From contig JAIGNY010002305.1 of the NCBI GenBank assembly GCA_020152595.1, forward strand, positions 652,501-716,500: a stretch of 64,000 nt of DNA, written 5' to 3'. This document shows positions 48,832 to 61,899 of this stretch, piece by piece (the stretch's first letter is position 1; every line of letters starts with the position of its first letter). The notes under the pieces were generated by a model. It made no database searches and had not been told where the DNA came from. It saw only the letters and a program-made list of their open reading frames with translations. The translations under genes and the position numbers were made by a program. The DNA is from Chiridota heheva (Eukaryota; Echinodermata; Holothuroidea; Apodida; Chiridotidae).

Positions 48832-49601
48832 GTAAGTGTTATAATAGTCTTTGGATACTTCCAATATTTTGTTTGATATTTACCCTATAAAAATGTGTTC
48901 TAAATTTATTCTGAGAAGATTAATCTTTTTGTGTACTGTATATACAGGGAACAAACTTACCCTTTGTATCTAACTAAAATTTCTCTCATATTTAACAATA
49001 AAAACAAATGATACGAATTTTTTCTAGTCATTGATAGAGAATAGTTCAGATTAAAAATTCTTTTACGAAATTTGCGGATATCATCACAGGTACACTCTAA
49101 CGGAGGATGGCAAAATGTACATTATTTATGGTATCCAAAGTGGTTTTTCAAGAACTGAAGAAAGAAGCAATTAGGAGAATTATTTGTTGTGTGCAGGTTA
49201 ACTTTAAGCAGAGTAGCAACTATTTCCTAGATACAGAAACTGTATCAATGGAGAAAAAAATATAGTAATCAAATACTGTACCTTAAGAAAACCTGTTACA
49301 GATATTTATTGATGTGATCCACCACAATATTAGAAATATAATTTCACCAAAACATCCCAGAATACAGATAGTTTGATTCTAGTATTATAGATATGGAAAT
49401 CACATATCAGTCATCACGTACAGTACAATACTGGCACTGATATCAATTCTGGGCACATGTACAAAATATGTGCATAACAGTTGAGAAGAAAGATGTATTG
49501 CATTTCTACAGTATAAATGATTGTTCTTCTGAGTAACATGATAGCTATCACTACTGCTTAGGTGAAACCTCTAACCATATCTAAGTGCAGTAATCAAGTT
49601 G

Positions 49602-49898
49602 AATATACTCTTCACTGGGCATATTATACTCTTCTCTCGGCATATTATACTCTTCACTCGGCATATTATACTTTTCACTCGGCATATTATACTCTTCACT
49701 CGGCATATTATACTTTTCACTCGGCATATTATACTCTTCACTCGGCATATTATACTCTTCACTCGGCATATTATACTCTTTACTCGGCATACTATACTCT
49801 TCACTCGGCATAGTATACTCTTTACTCGGCATACTATAATCTTTACTCGGCATATTATACTCTTCACTTGGCATATTACACTCTTCACTCGGCATATT
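49602..49898 (+). repeat. 21-bp minisatellite, about 14 copies
   Basis: Unit CATATTATACTCTTCACTCGG with few variants. Seven codons per unit keep both strands open, giving spurious ORFs of the type (MPSEEYN)n on the minus strand and (YYTLHSA)n on the plus strand. Lies in the presumed intron between the exons at 48759 and 50380. Confidence 0.97.
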
Positions 49899-50379
49899 TG
49901 GGATTTAAGAGAAATTCCTGAAAGTGATCCTTAAAAATGCAGCCTTTTGCTTTCTTTTCACATGCCTAACAGAAGGGCAAAGCTATATATATGGGACTGA
50001 GTATGGTTTCTACTTGGAGGGGTCACTTATCATTTCAGGAAATGGAGAATTAAGATATTTGTAACTTACTAAATGATTTGAAAAAAGGGCTACATAGATT
50101 TTGTTCTGCTTTAAAAGATAGGATTGCAAACAATGCCTAAAACATTGTTTTAAAAAAAAAGTAAGCATTTTTTAAAATCATAAATCAAGCAAAATAGCAG
50201 CCAAATTGAAGGATTTATATGATAATAAAGGCCTCAAAGTTACCTTTATGTTATGTTTTTATGTCAATACAGAGCTAGCACATTCATCAATATATTGTTA
50301 AGAATGCATGTCCTTTCTCCTACTATTTTAGAAAATTATAGTATTTTTTTTTCATTCCTATTCTTTACACCTTTCACAG

Positions 50380-50543
50380 GAAATGTCCTTGAGGCAACTG
50401 AGTTCCGCCTTACTCTCGAGGGGGGAAAGTGTTGCTGCAGTATGCAATCCGATACCTGGCATATCTGTATGGTTTGCTGCTTTTTATGTGTTCAATTTGC
50501 AGTACCCACCATAAGTCACTGCTACAACTGAGATTTTTCAAAG
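50380..50543 (+). pseudogene. exon with in-frame TAA; domain of an uncharacterised animal protein family
   Basis: Acceptor tattctttacacctttcacag, donor CAAAG|GTTAGT. Phase 0 reads EMSLRQLSSALLSRGE, VAAVCNPIPGISVWFAAFYV and FNLQYPP, then TAA at 50512-50514. It then stays in frame as VTATTEIFQ and passes in phase 2 to the exon at 51671. The pattern 'aliphatic-FYVFNLQYPP-x(5)-T-E-x-F-Q ... GINP' resembles the C-terminal part of a large group of uncharacterised proteins from fish and invertebrates (from memory, not searched). If so, the TAA replaces a normal codon and this is a pseudogene or null allele. Otherwise TAA is the true stop. Confidence 0.5.
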
Positions 50544-50979
50544 GTTAGTTCTTATTTGTTTTTTTTATGGAGTGGCTATTTAAGTTACCTGGTGTTTTGC
50601 TGAAGGACGATCCTGTGGTTTGCTACATCCATTACTCTATGAGAATCGCCCAATAGATTATGTTTACCCTGGATGATGTTAATATGATTAAAGCTGGTTG
50701 GTGAATAACTTTCAGAAGACTAAAGGATATGTATGTGTAATCCCGCACTTTCCCTAAATTGTTCTTTATTGACTATTAAATGAAACAATGGAATATGCAA
50801 AAATGGAACAACTGAGCATGCACAAATAATCAATCGAGTACTAAATAAATTTGCAAAATTAGCTGAATGACAGGTGACATCCCAAATTCACTTTGTAAAG
50901 TAGCAGTCATAATGTGGCAAAATTAGAAATTACAAAATTGAATGTAAGCATTTGTTAGATATTATTTTTTTTAAGGAAA

Positions 50980-51400
50980 TTAGCTACCTCAGTTGGCAGA
51001 GCTGGAGGTCCCGGGTTGAAGGCTTTGTCAGGTCTAACTGTGAAATACTTTTCTAGCCCAGTCCCATTTAACGTATTACATGAAGAAGAAAATATTATAG
51101 AAAAATGTATTCAATAGATACTTCCCAACCCATCCAAGCAGTTTTTTTCTTCTGAAAGACGTACCCCCTCACTATTTTAACATGCCTGACGACAGGGCAG
51201 TCCAACCACTCCCTGCCAGCTTCTCTGAACACTTCGAGAAGAGAAGCATGAAAACGCGGTGTTCATTCACTTCTTGTCCTGGCCCAGTCAAGTCCATGTG
51301 CGCTGATGCATTGGCAGCCGAAGAACATGCCCTAGACAGCGCTTTGCGGCCCTGACCGAAGGCGCTATACAACGTGAACAAATGAATGATAAAAATATTG
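50980..51400 (+). mobile_element. tRNA-derived SINE, family B (internally deleted head)
   Basis: 'tagctacctcagttggcagag' and 'ctggaggtcccgggttgaaggc' are the A- and B-box regions. The body 'gccagcttctctgaacacttcgagaagagaagcatgaaaacgcggt' and 'ccagtcaagtccatgtgcgctgatgc' matches 21600-21710. The 3' end 'gaccgaaggcgctatacaacgtgaacaaatgaatg' resembles an L2/CR1-type tail, suggesting mobilisation by such a LINE. Lies in an intron of the 48759-51800 candidate. Confidence 0.88.
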
Positions 51401-51670
51401 TTTACTTATTTGAAATCTAAATTTGATTCTGCAGTTCATTGCTTATGTACAAAGAACTGTATCTGCTACCATATGTATCCTTTGAGTTAGGAGAGAAAAC
51501 AACTTACCTTACCGAGTAAGGTAAACATCGAGCATTTTTAAAAATTTATAGAATGTCTTTTAGAGTTGAGCTGAAGCTTACTATAGCAACTCTCTTCATT
51601 TTTCATGCCGATAACATATTTTATAATTATCATAATACCTGTTATTTTTTTCTTTCTGTTTTGTATTCAG

Positions 51671-51800
51671 TTGTCTTGTTGGAATAAATCCCACAACTAG
51701 TAGCAAGTCAAAGAAATGTGGGAAGAAGTCCGCCATGACGGCACAAGTTCACAAAGAAGATGAAAGATTTCACATTCAGAGCAGAAGGAAACATACATGA
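51671..51800 (+). CDS. candidate terminal exon of the 48759-51800 gene
   Basis: Acceptor tttctttctgttttgtattcag. Joined in phase 2 it reads SCLVGINPTTSSKSKKCGKK, then SAMTAQVHKEDERFHIQSRR and KHT, then TGA at 51798. GINP followed by a Ser/Lys-rich tail is the expected continuation of the TEIFQ segment in the previous exon. The match of phase and pattern across two introns is the main evidence that this is a genuine, possibly dead, gene. Confidence 0.5.
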
Positions 51801-51809
51801 ATCAATTAT

Positions 51810-52865
51810 ATGATAAGAGGACAATGAAGGAAGCTAATTGGCAAACAATCACTTCAATATCTTATTATGTTACAAAGGTATTACATTTTTGATAATTTCA
51901 CCGGTGCGTGATTTCATAGAGGCACTCCCATGACAATCTCCTATGTATTTCTTTCAAAATTAATGTTCTTTTTTTTCCTATTACCATATAACCATCAGGT
52001 GCTTGAATATATGGGCAAAGCATGTTCTTTTAAGAATATGCCATGCCATATATCAATGATTAAATAAATAATCCTTCCAATAATTTTGAATATATAATAA
52101 ATATTTCAAAGGAATAGATAATAAATTGTCATGGAAGGGCCCCTATGACGTCACTGTTAGATTACACTTAGTCACTCACTACACCAGTCACTTTTCAAGA
52201 CACAGATGGAATCATATTGCAGTCAGTGCGTAAGTACGGCATATTACTTTAAAAGTTTGTGGACGCGTAGCACCGACATTAGCTAACTTTCTTTAAAATC
52301 CAATACAAATGATGAAAGTAGCAAAAGATTCATCAAAATCGGTTAAAAATTGACCATTTTAGAGCTTTCAAAATTTACAGACCTCAATCTACAAATTTGT
52401 ATGTTCCTCTTTTGACGTATGATGGGTCAGATGGGTCTATTTCCCTATGTAAATCCTTTGGTTTTTAATTGTTAGTCAAATTGTTTGTTTTTTTAAGAAA
52501 ATTCTAACCAAAGGAGTGTTGATCAAATTCTAGCACCTGCTAGAATTAGGTATAAGACTGTCATCATTTTCAATAATTGAAATTTAGGAAGAAATTTAAA
52601 GAATCAAATAAAGATTAGGAGCTGTTCGCCTGTATGGTCATGTTCCTAAGCCTTCAATAATAATTCAAAAATTAAAAATGATCCCAACAAAAATTAAAGA
52701 CTTGAATTTAAGGCTATGATAAACTATTTAGCTGTACGCTTCCACAGACCTTTGAATGAGGCAAAAACCGAAAACATGCAGTTAATATCTTTATATTTTA
52801 GTGATAGATGAGTAAAACACAACAGCATAACTTGCTTAGTACTTCCAGTGTATTATTAAACATTA
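51810..52865. other. 3' flank, no gene recognised
   Basis: AT-rich. Possible 3'UTR of the preceding gene, with an AATAAA at about 52063. Nothing else supported. Confidence 0.4.
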
Positions 52866-52869
52866 CCAG

Positions 52870-53098
52870 ATTACTTAATTTTATTCTCCTCTTCCACCCC
52901 CTCTCTACTTTGCTTTTTGTTTAAACCATGCACCTCCCCTCTCGATCACAGCTTTCTGACCTTTTGTTCTTAAATTTCTTTCATTTTCTTACTGTTTCCT
53001 TTCTTTCCTACCTCTAGAATGATCTGACTTCTCAGGCACGATTTGACCCTCGTTGTCGTGGTGCCGTTAAGCCCCCATCAAACAAACAAACTTACTTT
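52870..53098 (+). mobile_element. retroelement 3' end with CAAACAAACAAAC tail
   Basis: 'gacttctcaggcacgatttgaccctcgttgtcgtggtgccgttaag' followed by 'cccccatcaaacaaacaaac' is a common 3' tail of invertebrate LINE/SINE elements (from memory). The upstream part is pyrimidine-rich (tttcattttcttactgtttcc). No RT frame is present. Confidence 0.55.
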
Positions 53099-53099
53099 T

Positions 53100-54120
53100 C
53101 TTTGTATCTTTGACATTGTCTTTGTCCATGGCAGTTTTGAAATGAGACATAATACATTCATATCAAGTTACAGATTTGGGGTTTAAAGGATTTTAAAACA
53201 CAAGACTAAAATAGTTAGTAAAAAGTGATGATTGTGGTAGTTATTTTATGGTTATATTTTCATGGTTGAAAATGTTTTAATAACATGTATTATGTTACAT
53301 CAATATTTATTGATTGAGTTATCAAAGCAAAGGAAGTATATTAAAGAGTAAGCGGGTTGCAATTAAAAACTTGACAAAATACTTTGAAATGAAGTCAAAA
53401 ACCTCAAGTGAATTTAGCACGTGCAAAAATATCACCTTAAAAAAATGCACAGTATCATTTCATTTACATGTACCGTAGTTTGGGATGTTTTGTTCATGAG
53501 CTTTAGGTTTTTTTATAAATATTTGTTCTTTAGTTTTTAAATTACCAAAATACTTTAAATAAAGTCTTTGGAAAATTAAAAGCATTTTTTTCCTTGTTCC
53601 AAGATCTTCCAAGTGTACTTAGCAAATGCAAATCAGCTTCAAGTATATAGTATATACAGTACCACTTTTTCACATTGTTTTAAAGTATTCTAAATGAACA
53701 GAAATGTTCATGTGTCTTGGGTTGTGAACAAAAATGTCAGTTTTAGTATAGGGTTTACATTAAAAAAAAAAACTTATTTCAAAGATTCTGAAAATGGTAT
53801 GGTAAGCTCTGTACAGACTAATAGTTGTAAGTTGTAACTTCACTTGGCTGTGATATACTGTACACAGGTCTCTAAAAATGAAATGTCTTGAAATCATAAC
53901 GGCAATTGCGATGTAGATCAGTCATGATCATCTGTCTGTTTGATGACTGGCTAAAGTGATCTCCGCCATATCACTGTGATCTGGTGACATTTATTCTTTG
54001 TGCATTAGCAAGATAAATCAAACTGGGGCTGGTTTTGCTAAAAACATCTTCAATACTACTTCTTTTTATAGTAGCTGTTTGAAATATTAGATGTTACTCA
54101 TAAATATGAAGCCTTTTTAA
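53100..54120. other. no gene recognised
   Basis: AT-rich. No supported feature. Confidence 0.5.
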
Positions 54121-54129
54121 TTAATTATG

Positions 54130-54595
54130 TCTAATTGTCAATTGTGAAATACATCGCTCTACCGTAAAATTACTTTCTCCCACTGTACAATTAAAGTCTA
54201 ATGCCACAACACCACGGTGAAAGAACTCTTCTACCTTCAAATTACACCTAATACTATCGTTTGAATACATTGGACCACCGTGAAAGAATTCTCCTTCCGT
54301 CAAATAACATCCTTATGCGACTGTTAAAACACATTGGACAGTTGGATTATCACCGTGAAATAACTAATCTAGTGCAACTTAACTTATATTAAATCACCGT
54401 CACAAAAAAAAAAATTCTACCGTTAAATTACATTCTGAAGCAACTCTTAAATTACATTGAACCACTGTAAAAGTACTTTTCTACCGTCAATTTACATTCT
54501 AAAGCAACTTAAATTACATTGAAGCGCCGTAAAAGAACCTTTCTATTGTTAAATTACATTCCAGTGCCACCGTTGAATTACATTAGGTTGGCAGT
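54130..54595. repeat. degenerate tandem repeat with ACCGTNAAATTACATT words
   Basis: About nine units of 'ctaccgttaaattacattctaaagcaac..ttaaattacattgaaccaccgtgaaagaac', period roughly 45-60 bp, with an (A)11 tract at 54403. The words are related to those in the possible MITE at 46765-47072. Confidence 0.8.
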
Positions 54596-54599
54596 TTGG

Positions 54600-55300
54600 A
54601 GTTTTAATTTTAAAAACATTTTTACCGTGCAGGTAGTATTGGAGGAGGTGTAGGAGATGCTAGTATCCCACCATCCAGGGGTGTAGTGCTAGACCTTTAT
54701 CAAAGTGGGAGCTAAATGGTCTCGACTGACAGCCTTCCATTACAAAGCTTGAAAGTCGAAAGACGTTAAGAAATGTAATATCTATTGCTGCAACACCCTT
54801 CCAGTCCTTTCCTTCACTTTGCCAGTTAATTACGGCTGCCGTCAAACAGTGGCGGATTAAGATATTAGGGACCTTAGGCTGAGTCTGTATGACCGGGCCC
54901 TTTTGTAAATATACAATACATTATTTTTTTTGTATTGATGAATTATGACTTATTATGTCTTTAACCTGTTCACTGAAAACCCTGATCTCATAACCCTATA
55001 TAAAGTTCATTTACTTTTTTGCATGTTTTGAATCATGGTCTACCATAAATGCAATTTTGAATTTCGTTTCTTTCGTACTTATGTTCACTTTTTCTTTTCA
55101 AAGATGATTTTTAGAGCATGCAGTTTATTTTTTACGCCTAATTTTGGCAAGCCTCAAGAACCCAGGCCTTTTTTTTTTCTTCGTGTGACACGTTCTAAAC
55201 GTACCTTTAAATGTTTAAGCTGCAGTTTATTTACTTCCATCCCATGCTCTTCATCAAGCCTTTGGGGGTAGTAGGTAATGGATGGATTGCATTCATCGTC
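54600..55300. other. no gene recognised
   Basis: 'cagtggcggattaagatattagggacc' at 54848 looks like the end of a mobile element. A 78-codon ORF at 55035 is Phe-rich and low-information. Confidence 0.4.
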
Positions 55301-55309
55301 TATTGTACG

Positions 55310-55470
55310 TTAAATGTCAGTCCCGACCGCAGGACAGTCACCCCAGACCCCTGTCTGGTTCTCTGAACACTATTTATGACCCAGTCAATTCCAGGATCCT
55401 GTGCTCCAAAGCGTCTAGCGACCAGATGACTTTACTGGTGGCGCTTTGATATTCATGGAATAGCGTGGAA
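55310..55470 (+). mobile_element. SINE family B, 3' part only
   Basis: 'atgtcagtcccgaccgcaggacagtcacc' and 'ctgtctggttctctgaacactatt' match the bodies at 21484-21630 and 51170-51250. 'gtggcgctttgatattcatgg' follows as a tail. The tRNA-like head is absent. Confidence 0.7.
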
Positions 55471-55487
55471 CAAAAGCGTATTATACG

Positions 55488-55947
<460 letters not shown>

Positions 55948-56009
55948 GTGTGTGTTATTACCCTTCAATTACCCAATTAAATATGTCCCTATTAAAAGTT
56001 ATATAGATG

Positions 56010-57580
56010 TTCACCTGATCGTATTACTATCTTCTATTTAATTAGAAAAGGCGCCAGAGGACTTTTAAAATAGAGGGCCCTATTTTCGTTTATATTTTAC
56101 CATGTCATTAACGTAATGTCAGGAGCCTATTTGCTTATCTTATTAGCATTATTTGCATGTTCACATTTACAAAAAGGTGTATCACATTTGCACATTAAAA
56201 ACGATTTTGGCACACCTGTATTTCCTTTGTTGTAAATACATCAAATTTTCCCGTATATAAGTCGGAAGACTTTTTGAAAACTGATTTCTAGTCCTGAAAT
56301 TCAGTTTACAAAAATGAAAACCGGTGCTTTATTGGTCAATGTGGTGAAAGAGGCTGTCTATCGAAGTACTAGAAATGCTTTCCAACAACTTGTGAATCGG
56401 AACAATGAGAGATCACTTTTTAATGTTCATATTTCCAAACACTATCACGATTAAAATACACAATCATCAAGTGTCGTGGGGGAGGGGATAGGTATGGTTG
56501 GTAGTTAGTATCTATTTAATTCATTAAAGTTTGCTGAAGTAATGCCATGTAAATAGCACATGGTAATTGTTAACCATTCTATTTAAATGTATCCTGCCGT
56601 GATGCTAAAAGGTATGCAAATTAGACACTCTTTATTTGCCATGAAAAATTCACGCCCTTACATCAGCGATGTTCTGATTGGCTACATGTAGGATATCAGA
56701 ACAAGATCACCAAATCGTCAGATATCACGGGCTCTACACTCCGTTAATAACACTTATAATACATGCACTCGGGAAATAGGAAGTACGTTTAGTAGGCCTA
56801 AGGTAAATCTAATGTGTTTTTTTGTTTTCAATTTCGGGAAACGAAACTAAGGGCGCTCTAATCTGTCAGTGTTTTCAAAGTGGAGGGACGTCATATGTAA
56901 TGGCATGCTACCCCTCCCCCTCCCCCCGCCCCTGTCCCTCCGGGACACACACACACACACTTACTTTACCCTAGTCACGCCACTGCAACCATTCTTGTCA
57001 CGTATAAAATCCACCTTTGAAAGGATATTCCTTTATAGTAAATATACAAGACATGTTGTGACCTTAAGTTGTTTTCGTTGACCCCCGAATCTTATGTGAA
57101 TTGTTCTTATTGCGGTTCACTCAACGTTAACATAAAGTCAACCCGAAATTCAAAAATGTTATTATTGTTTTATCCAACGTGACTATCCAGACTGTAATTA
57201 GTAGTCAGGAGAGGAAGTAACCCTCTAATAATTGACGCTTAAATAAATAGATCATGGGGGACGCCAGCCGAACAATAGTATGAATAATATAAGTGATTAG
57301 CGTCCTAAAGGCAGGTTCATGTAATCCAATGCACCTCTGTTGAGCATGGAAATAAGAAGCGGTACCTTCCCCTTCCCCCTTCCCCCTCTCCACCCCCTTA
57401 GGGGTTAAATATCCAAGGCTACACTTGAATATTATGTTGTTAGCAGAGGCGCGCTCCGAGTAAACTGTGAAATGAGCATTCATTATGTTACCACTTTGCA
57501 AACAGGAACAAGATGGCAATCCACGTTGATGACTTTATTACGTCTGCCACTTAATTTTTACGATAATCAAATGGTTTTCC
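56010..57580. other. no gene recognised; element ends inside
   Basis: 56650-56720 is the second copy of the dispersed repeat at 40700-40770. 56905-56990 is a C-rich/CA-rich patch followed by 'cctagtcacgccactgcaacc', similar to 12705-12765. 57205-57519 is an unrecognised minus ORF of 104 codons across a C-rich tract; no support. Confidence 0.4.
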
Positions 57581-57584
57581 AGGA

Positions 57585-58215
57585 AATATGACATAAATTG
57601 TATCATTTCATATCAATTACTTGACCTTTGATCTTTAAATGACATGTCCCATTATATGCGAGACAACAAATACATCACCTTCCACCAACCCACAAAGAAA
57701 CATTACCCACCAATCCAATATTACTTATGTTTTCCGAAGAAGCGCGAAACAAAATGTACTATTGTAATCAATTATTTGACCTTTGAAGTGGCAGATGCCG
57801 TTATATGTGGGATATAGCCCTGTATCACCCTCCTCCAGACCATTAGGTAAAAAAACTCCACCAAACAACCAAGGACGAATACAATAGCAATTACGTTTTT
57901 CCAAGGAATTGCAACACAACATTTACTATCAACCTATCAAGTAACAACCCAGTTGCACTTGTGGTATTTACGGCTTTCCCCAGGAAGCACAACATACCAT
58001 TTTCAATCAATTATTTGACCTTTTACCTTTAAGGTACATGACCCAACTTATGCGGGACATAAGTTCACTCCCACCAAGTTTCAATTTGATACGGTTGTCT
58101 CCGTACACACGACACAAAATTTGGTATTTTTAATCAATTATTTGTTCTTTAAAGTACATGACCCATCTTGTGCGGGATATAAGTTCACATCACCCTACAC
58201 TCTCCTACGAAGGTT
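57585..58215 (+). repeat. degenerate tandem array with TTGACCTTT / GCGGGACAT words
   Basis: 'caattatttgacctttgatctttaaa.g.acatgacccattatatgcgggacata' recurs at about 57617, 57769, 58009 and 58136, spaced 127-240 bp. Intervening text also repeats ('ttttccaaggaa..gcaacacaacat'). Old, non-coding. Confidence 0.85.
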
Positions 58216-58291
58216 TAGCTTGATAGATTGGTAAGAAGCATGATACTGGAGGCTATATTCTCTCAAGAAGCATTCCCGCATAACCACATCA

Positions 58292-58306
58292 CCCCCCCCC
58301 CCCCCC
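58292..58306. repeat. poly(C) tract
   Basis: Fifteen consecutive C residues; likely length-variable. Confidence 0.95.
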
Positions 58307-58784
58307 TTGCATGTTTTAGTCCTCTGTATTAGTGAACATTAATGGGCCACCCTGACATATACTCAATCATGCAGATATGTAGGGTGCGTGTTTAAAAGCT
58401 GCGCGGAAGCAATTATGTGTTCTATTTAGGGCGTGGGTAATGGTATATCTAGTTCGAGACACAGACGCAAGAAACGGAAGAAAAAAAAATCGTATAAAAT
58501 GCTGGACTACCGCCATCAAATTTCCTGTATTCATTATTTATAAAGCAAGCAGACAAGATATAACAATTATAATACAAACTACAGTTCTATGGACTGATAG
58601 ACGTTTAAGAGTTCAATAATTTTTTTACAGGTCAAGTAAGAAATACTGTTAAAATTGTGCATGAAATATTTTTTCTGAGTTACGGTTGATCACACTCTGA
58701 CGGATTGTCAACAGGATGAACAATGCTAGAATTTTGTCGAATAAGTTGGCCAACAACCTAATATAGTCTTCATGCATTTACTCT

Positions 58785-58990
58785 GGTCAAATACTCTGGT
58801 CAAATATGAACCGAATCGGTTCAAATTTGACCCCGGTTCGGAGTCCCAAGGCCACCGAACCGGTCCTGGTCATTTTGATCCGGAGTTCCGGTTCAAATAC
58901 AAATGACCCGGATCCGGTTCATTTTGAGAAACGAGCCGAATAGCCGGTTCAAATGTTTTTGAACAGAATACTGGTCAAATTTAAATTTCT
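58785..58990. repeat. inverted/direct 'CCGGTTCAAAT' cluster
   Basis: CCGGTTCAAAT, its reverse complement-like ATTTGACCCCGG, CTGGTCAAAT and GGTTCATTTTGA occur at least nine times within 200 bp in both orientations. The near-palindrome GAACCGAATCGGTTC is at 58810. Confidence 0.75.
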
Positions 58991-58999
58991 GATTAAGTC

Positions 59000-61460
59000 A
59001 ACCGTTTAAAATGAACCCCCCTCTGGTCACATTGACTTTTTATTGTATGCTCAATAATGGAACCTATGAAATTTTAACCATTTTCTCCACTTGCTCCAAA
59101 CCGAAACCAAGTTCATATTTCATAGTGGGCTTACCAATAGACCCAACACAAGAAACAACTTAGAGAAAGAAAATAATATATTTTTTTGTACATTTTACAC
59201 TCTGCAAATAACTTTATTATGCACTTTAATCAAAACATGGAATGCTTTAATACATTGAATAATTTAACAAGAAATAAGGACTCGGAAAAGTGGAAGATTA
59301 AAAACATATAGCTTGACTTACATTTACAGGAAAAATGCGTTAACTAATAACACTTCTTATACAGTTCAGTGGAGTTTCCAATACAGCAAGACCAACAAGT
59401 AATAATTACCAAGAGTTGTTCTGTTCAAAAGGTGCAAATTTAATGAAAACAGGTGGAAGCTAGAATTTTAGCACTATGTAGGCGCATACCTCCACCCCCA
59501 GTTTATTCTCCATCCAGAATATAATCTACCGCGGAAATCCTAGGCCCACCAACTTATATCCACAAACAATCTCTTTCTCACTGCTGATCTGTGTTGCAAT
59601 TTGCATTCTAACTGTTTCAGGATCAACCCTCTGATCATCGTTTCCAGTTTTATTCAAGCTAAGCATTCATTGTTAGAGTTCTGTTTAGCCGAGATTCACA
59701 CTACATCATTGTCCTTTCATGCAAGAAACCACCTGTTTTGATTCTCATTGATACCAGAAACCGCTTGATCTGATTTTCTAAGAACCAAGAAATTGATTGT
59801 TTTTAATTTTTCTCAGGACATGAATTTATTGTTTAGCACATTCCATTCGAACGTTTCCACTATATACTGTAAGTATTGACACAGGATAAAATAGACTCAC
59901 CCTTCATTTCATCCCAACCCCTCGAATTGGTCCCCTTGTCCCCCCATCCCATGGTGCCTAGTGTCAAAACTGGTTGTGTGATTGAGAAACCATCACATAA
60001 ATTTATCAAGCATACACATTCATTTTTTCCTCTCATTTTTACTCAAACACAAAAATTCATGTTTTATTTCTTTCATTATGATGATTTCCAGCAATAACCG
60101 CTACATCACTCAGAAGAAATCGAACAAGTACTGTATTTCAATTTCTAGCAGACTTGATTTTCCAGCAAATCAAAATGCCTCAAATTATCCTTGATATTAC
60201 GATTGATATGACAATTTTAAAGTGATATGACCAGTTTTGTCCAATGCCTATCACACATTTTTTTTTCTTCTGGACTAATGGCACACCAGGCAAGCCAAAA
60301 CCGTACCAAAGGTAAGTGAAATTATTTTCCCCAAAGAAGTTCTTGACTTGAATGTTTTAATGGGGAGCAATTAACAAATATCTCAATTGCTGACTACTGT
60401 ACATGACTTTCAACTTTGTATAAAACGCCAAAACCAAATTAGGAATAGACCAATTTCATAATACAAAATAGCCGTCTTTGATCTTGAAACTTACTGGGAT
60501 CAATTTTTCCTGATTTCAAACAACATTTATACATTCCTTACTAAAATACATTTTAATTTTTCTACAAGGTTTTCAGAATTTGTACCTATTCCCATGTTTT
60601 CCCCTTTTTTGTGGTTGGCCTCAAGGAGGTAATGAAAAACTTTAATACCCTTTCTACCTGGATAAAGTACTTCAAGGCTTCCTTTGTTGGCTTGGACCCT
60701 TACATCCCTGCTCTCTCCTCAGGGTGATGGGGTGGCAGGGGCAGTATTTGAGTGGTAATATTTGACTTCTGCAAATAAATTATATTTTCAAATATTAGAA
60801 GCTAAAAAAGATGTTTTCAAAATCAGGCACTCTAAAACAAGAAAATGTATACTGCATGGGATAAGTTGTGACAAGCAACACACAAACTTGAAAGAAAGTA
60901 CAAACTTTAAAATGGCAGTTATTTTTTTTCTTTCTTATGAAATCACAACTCTGGATTAAAAGTTATGTATTGATCAGTATGACTTTTCAGACTCTTTGCC
61001 AAGTTTGCCATACCTTTAAAGAAGTAGAAATGTCGGAAGGACAGTGTGCTTGACTATTCAAAGTTAGCATAAAGAATGGGCTTATAGAGGGAAGTATATA
61101 TAGAAATAAGGTAACAGGGGCAGATGATTTCAAATTACTTCAGCTTTGAAAGATGCACTTACATTTTCATTTGCACTACAACCCTCAAAATATCTTTGAG
61201 TTTTTCTAGATAATTTAAGACAAAAAAAGCTCAAGTAGTAACTCGGAAAATATGTCAAACCTTGCAGTCTTTATAACTACATGTACAACACCTCTTTTTG
61301 TGTTATCAATTAAATAACAAAGAAAGGAAAGAATGTCAATATCAATGATGGAATGCCATTCAACTCCCCTTCCAACCTGTACCCTCTCCCAGCCCCTATA
61401 CATTCCCAGAACTAATTTCTGGATTGTAATACAACTTCCAATTTAAAAACAAATGTGTAT
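59000..61460. other. no gene recognised
   Basis: AT-rich. ORFs of 60-73 codons at 59876-60194 and 60762-60959 show no recognisable motifs or splice context. Confidence 0.45.
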
Positions 61461-61499
61461 CAAGCAAAGTCAAGCAGCATGAAAAATGTACAATAACAT

Positions 61500-61890
61500 T
61501 AATAATGCATATTCCAGATTGTCCCATATTCTATCCCAACCTGTCCCAAATATCATCCCACTTCTATAATTCATGCAATCACACCTAAAAACCAGATACT
61601 GTATGTCATTCCACCACTTGCATGACCCACATGCCATCACAACTGAAATCCAGATGACATCCCACCGCATGCCATCCCGCCCTGTCCCACATGTCGATCC
61701 ACCATGTTCTACATGCCAACCCACCCTGTTCCACATGCCAACCCACCCTGTTCCACATGCCAACCCATCCTGTTCCACATGCCAACCCACCCTGTTCTAC
61801 ATGCCAATCCACCTTGTTTAACATGCCAACACATTCTGACCAACATCCCACCGCACCCTGCCCTACATACAATTCCACCCTGTTCCACAT
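61500..61890 (-). repeat. 22-bp satellite array related to the 4085-5340 array
   Basis: On the minus strand the unit is GGAACAGGGTGGGTTGGCAT plus GT; the plus-strand word acatgccaac at 61711 recurs at 61733. The unit aligns with the 24-bp GGACATGGGGTGGGATGCCATGT-type unit at 4-5 kb with two small gaps, in inverted orientation. The core at 61690-61830 is homogeneous and the edges are degenerate. Confidence 0.93.
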
Positions 61891-61899
61891 GACATCATC

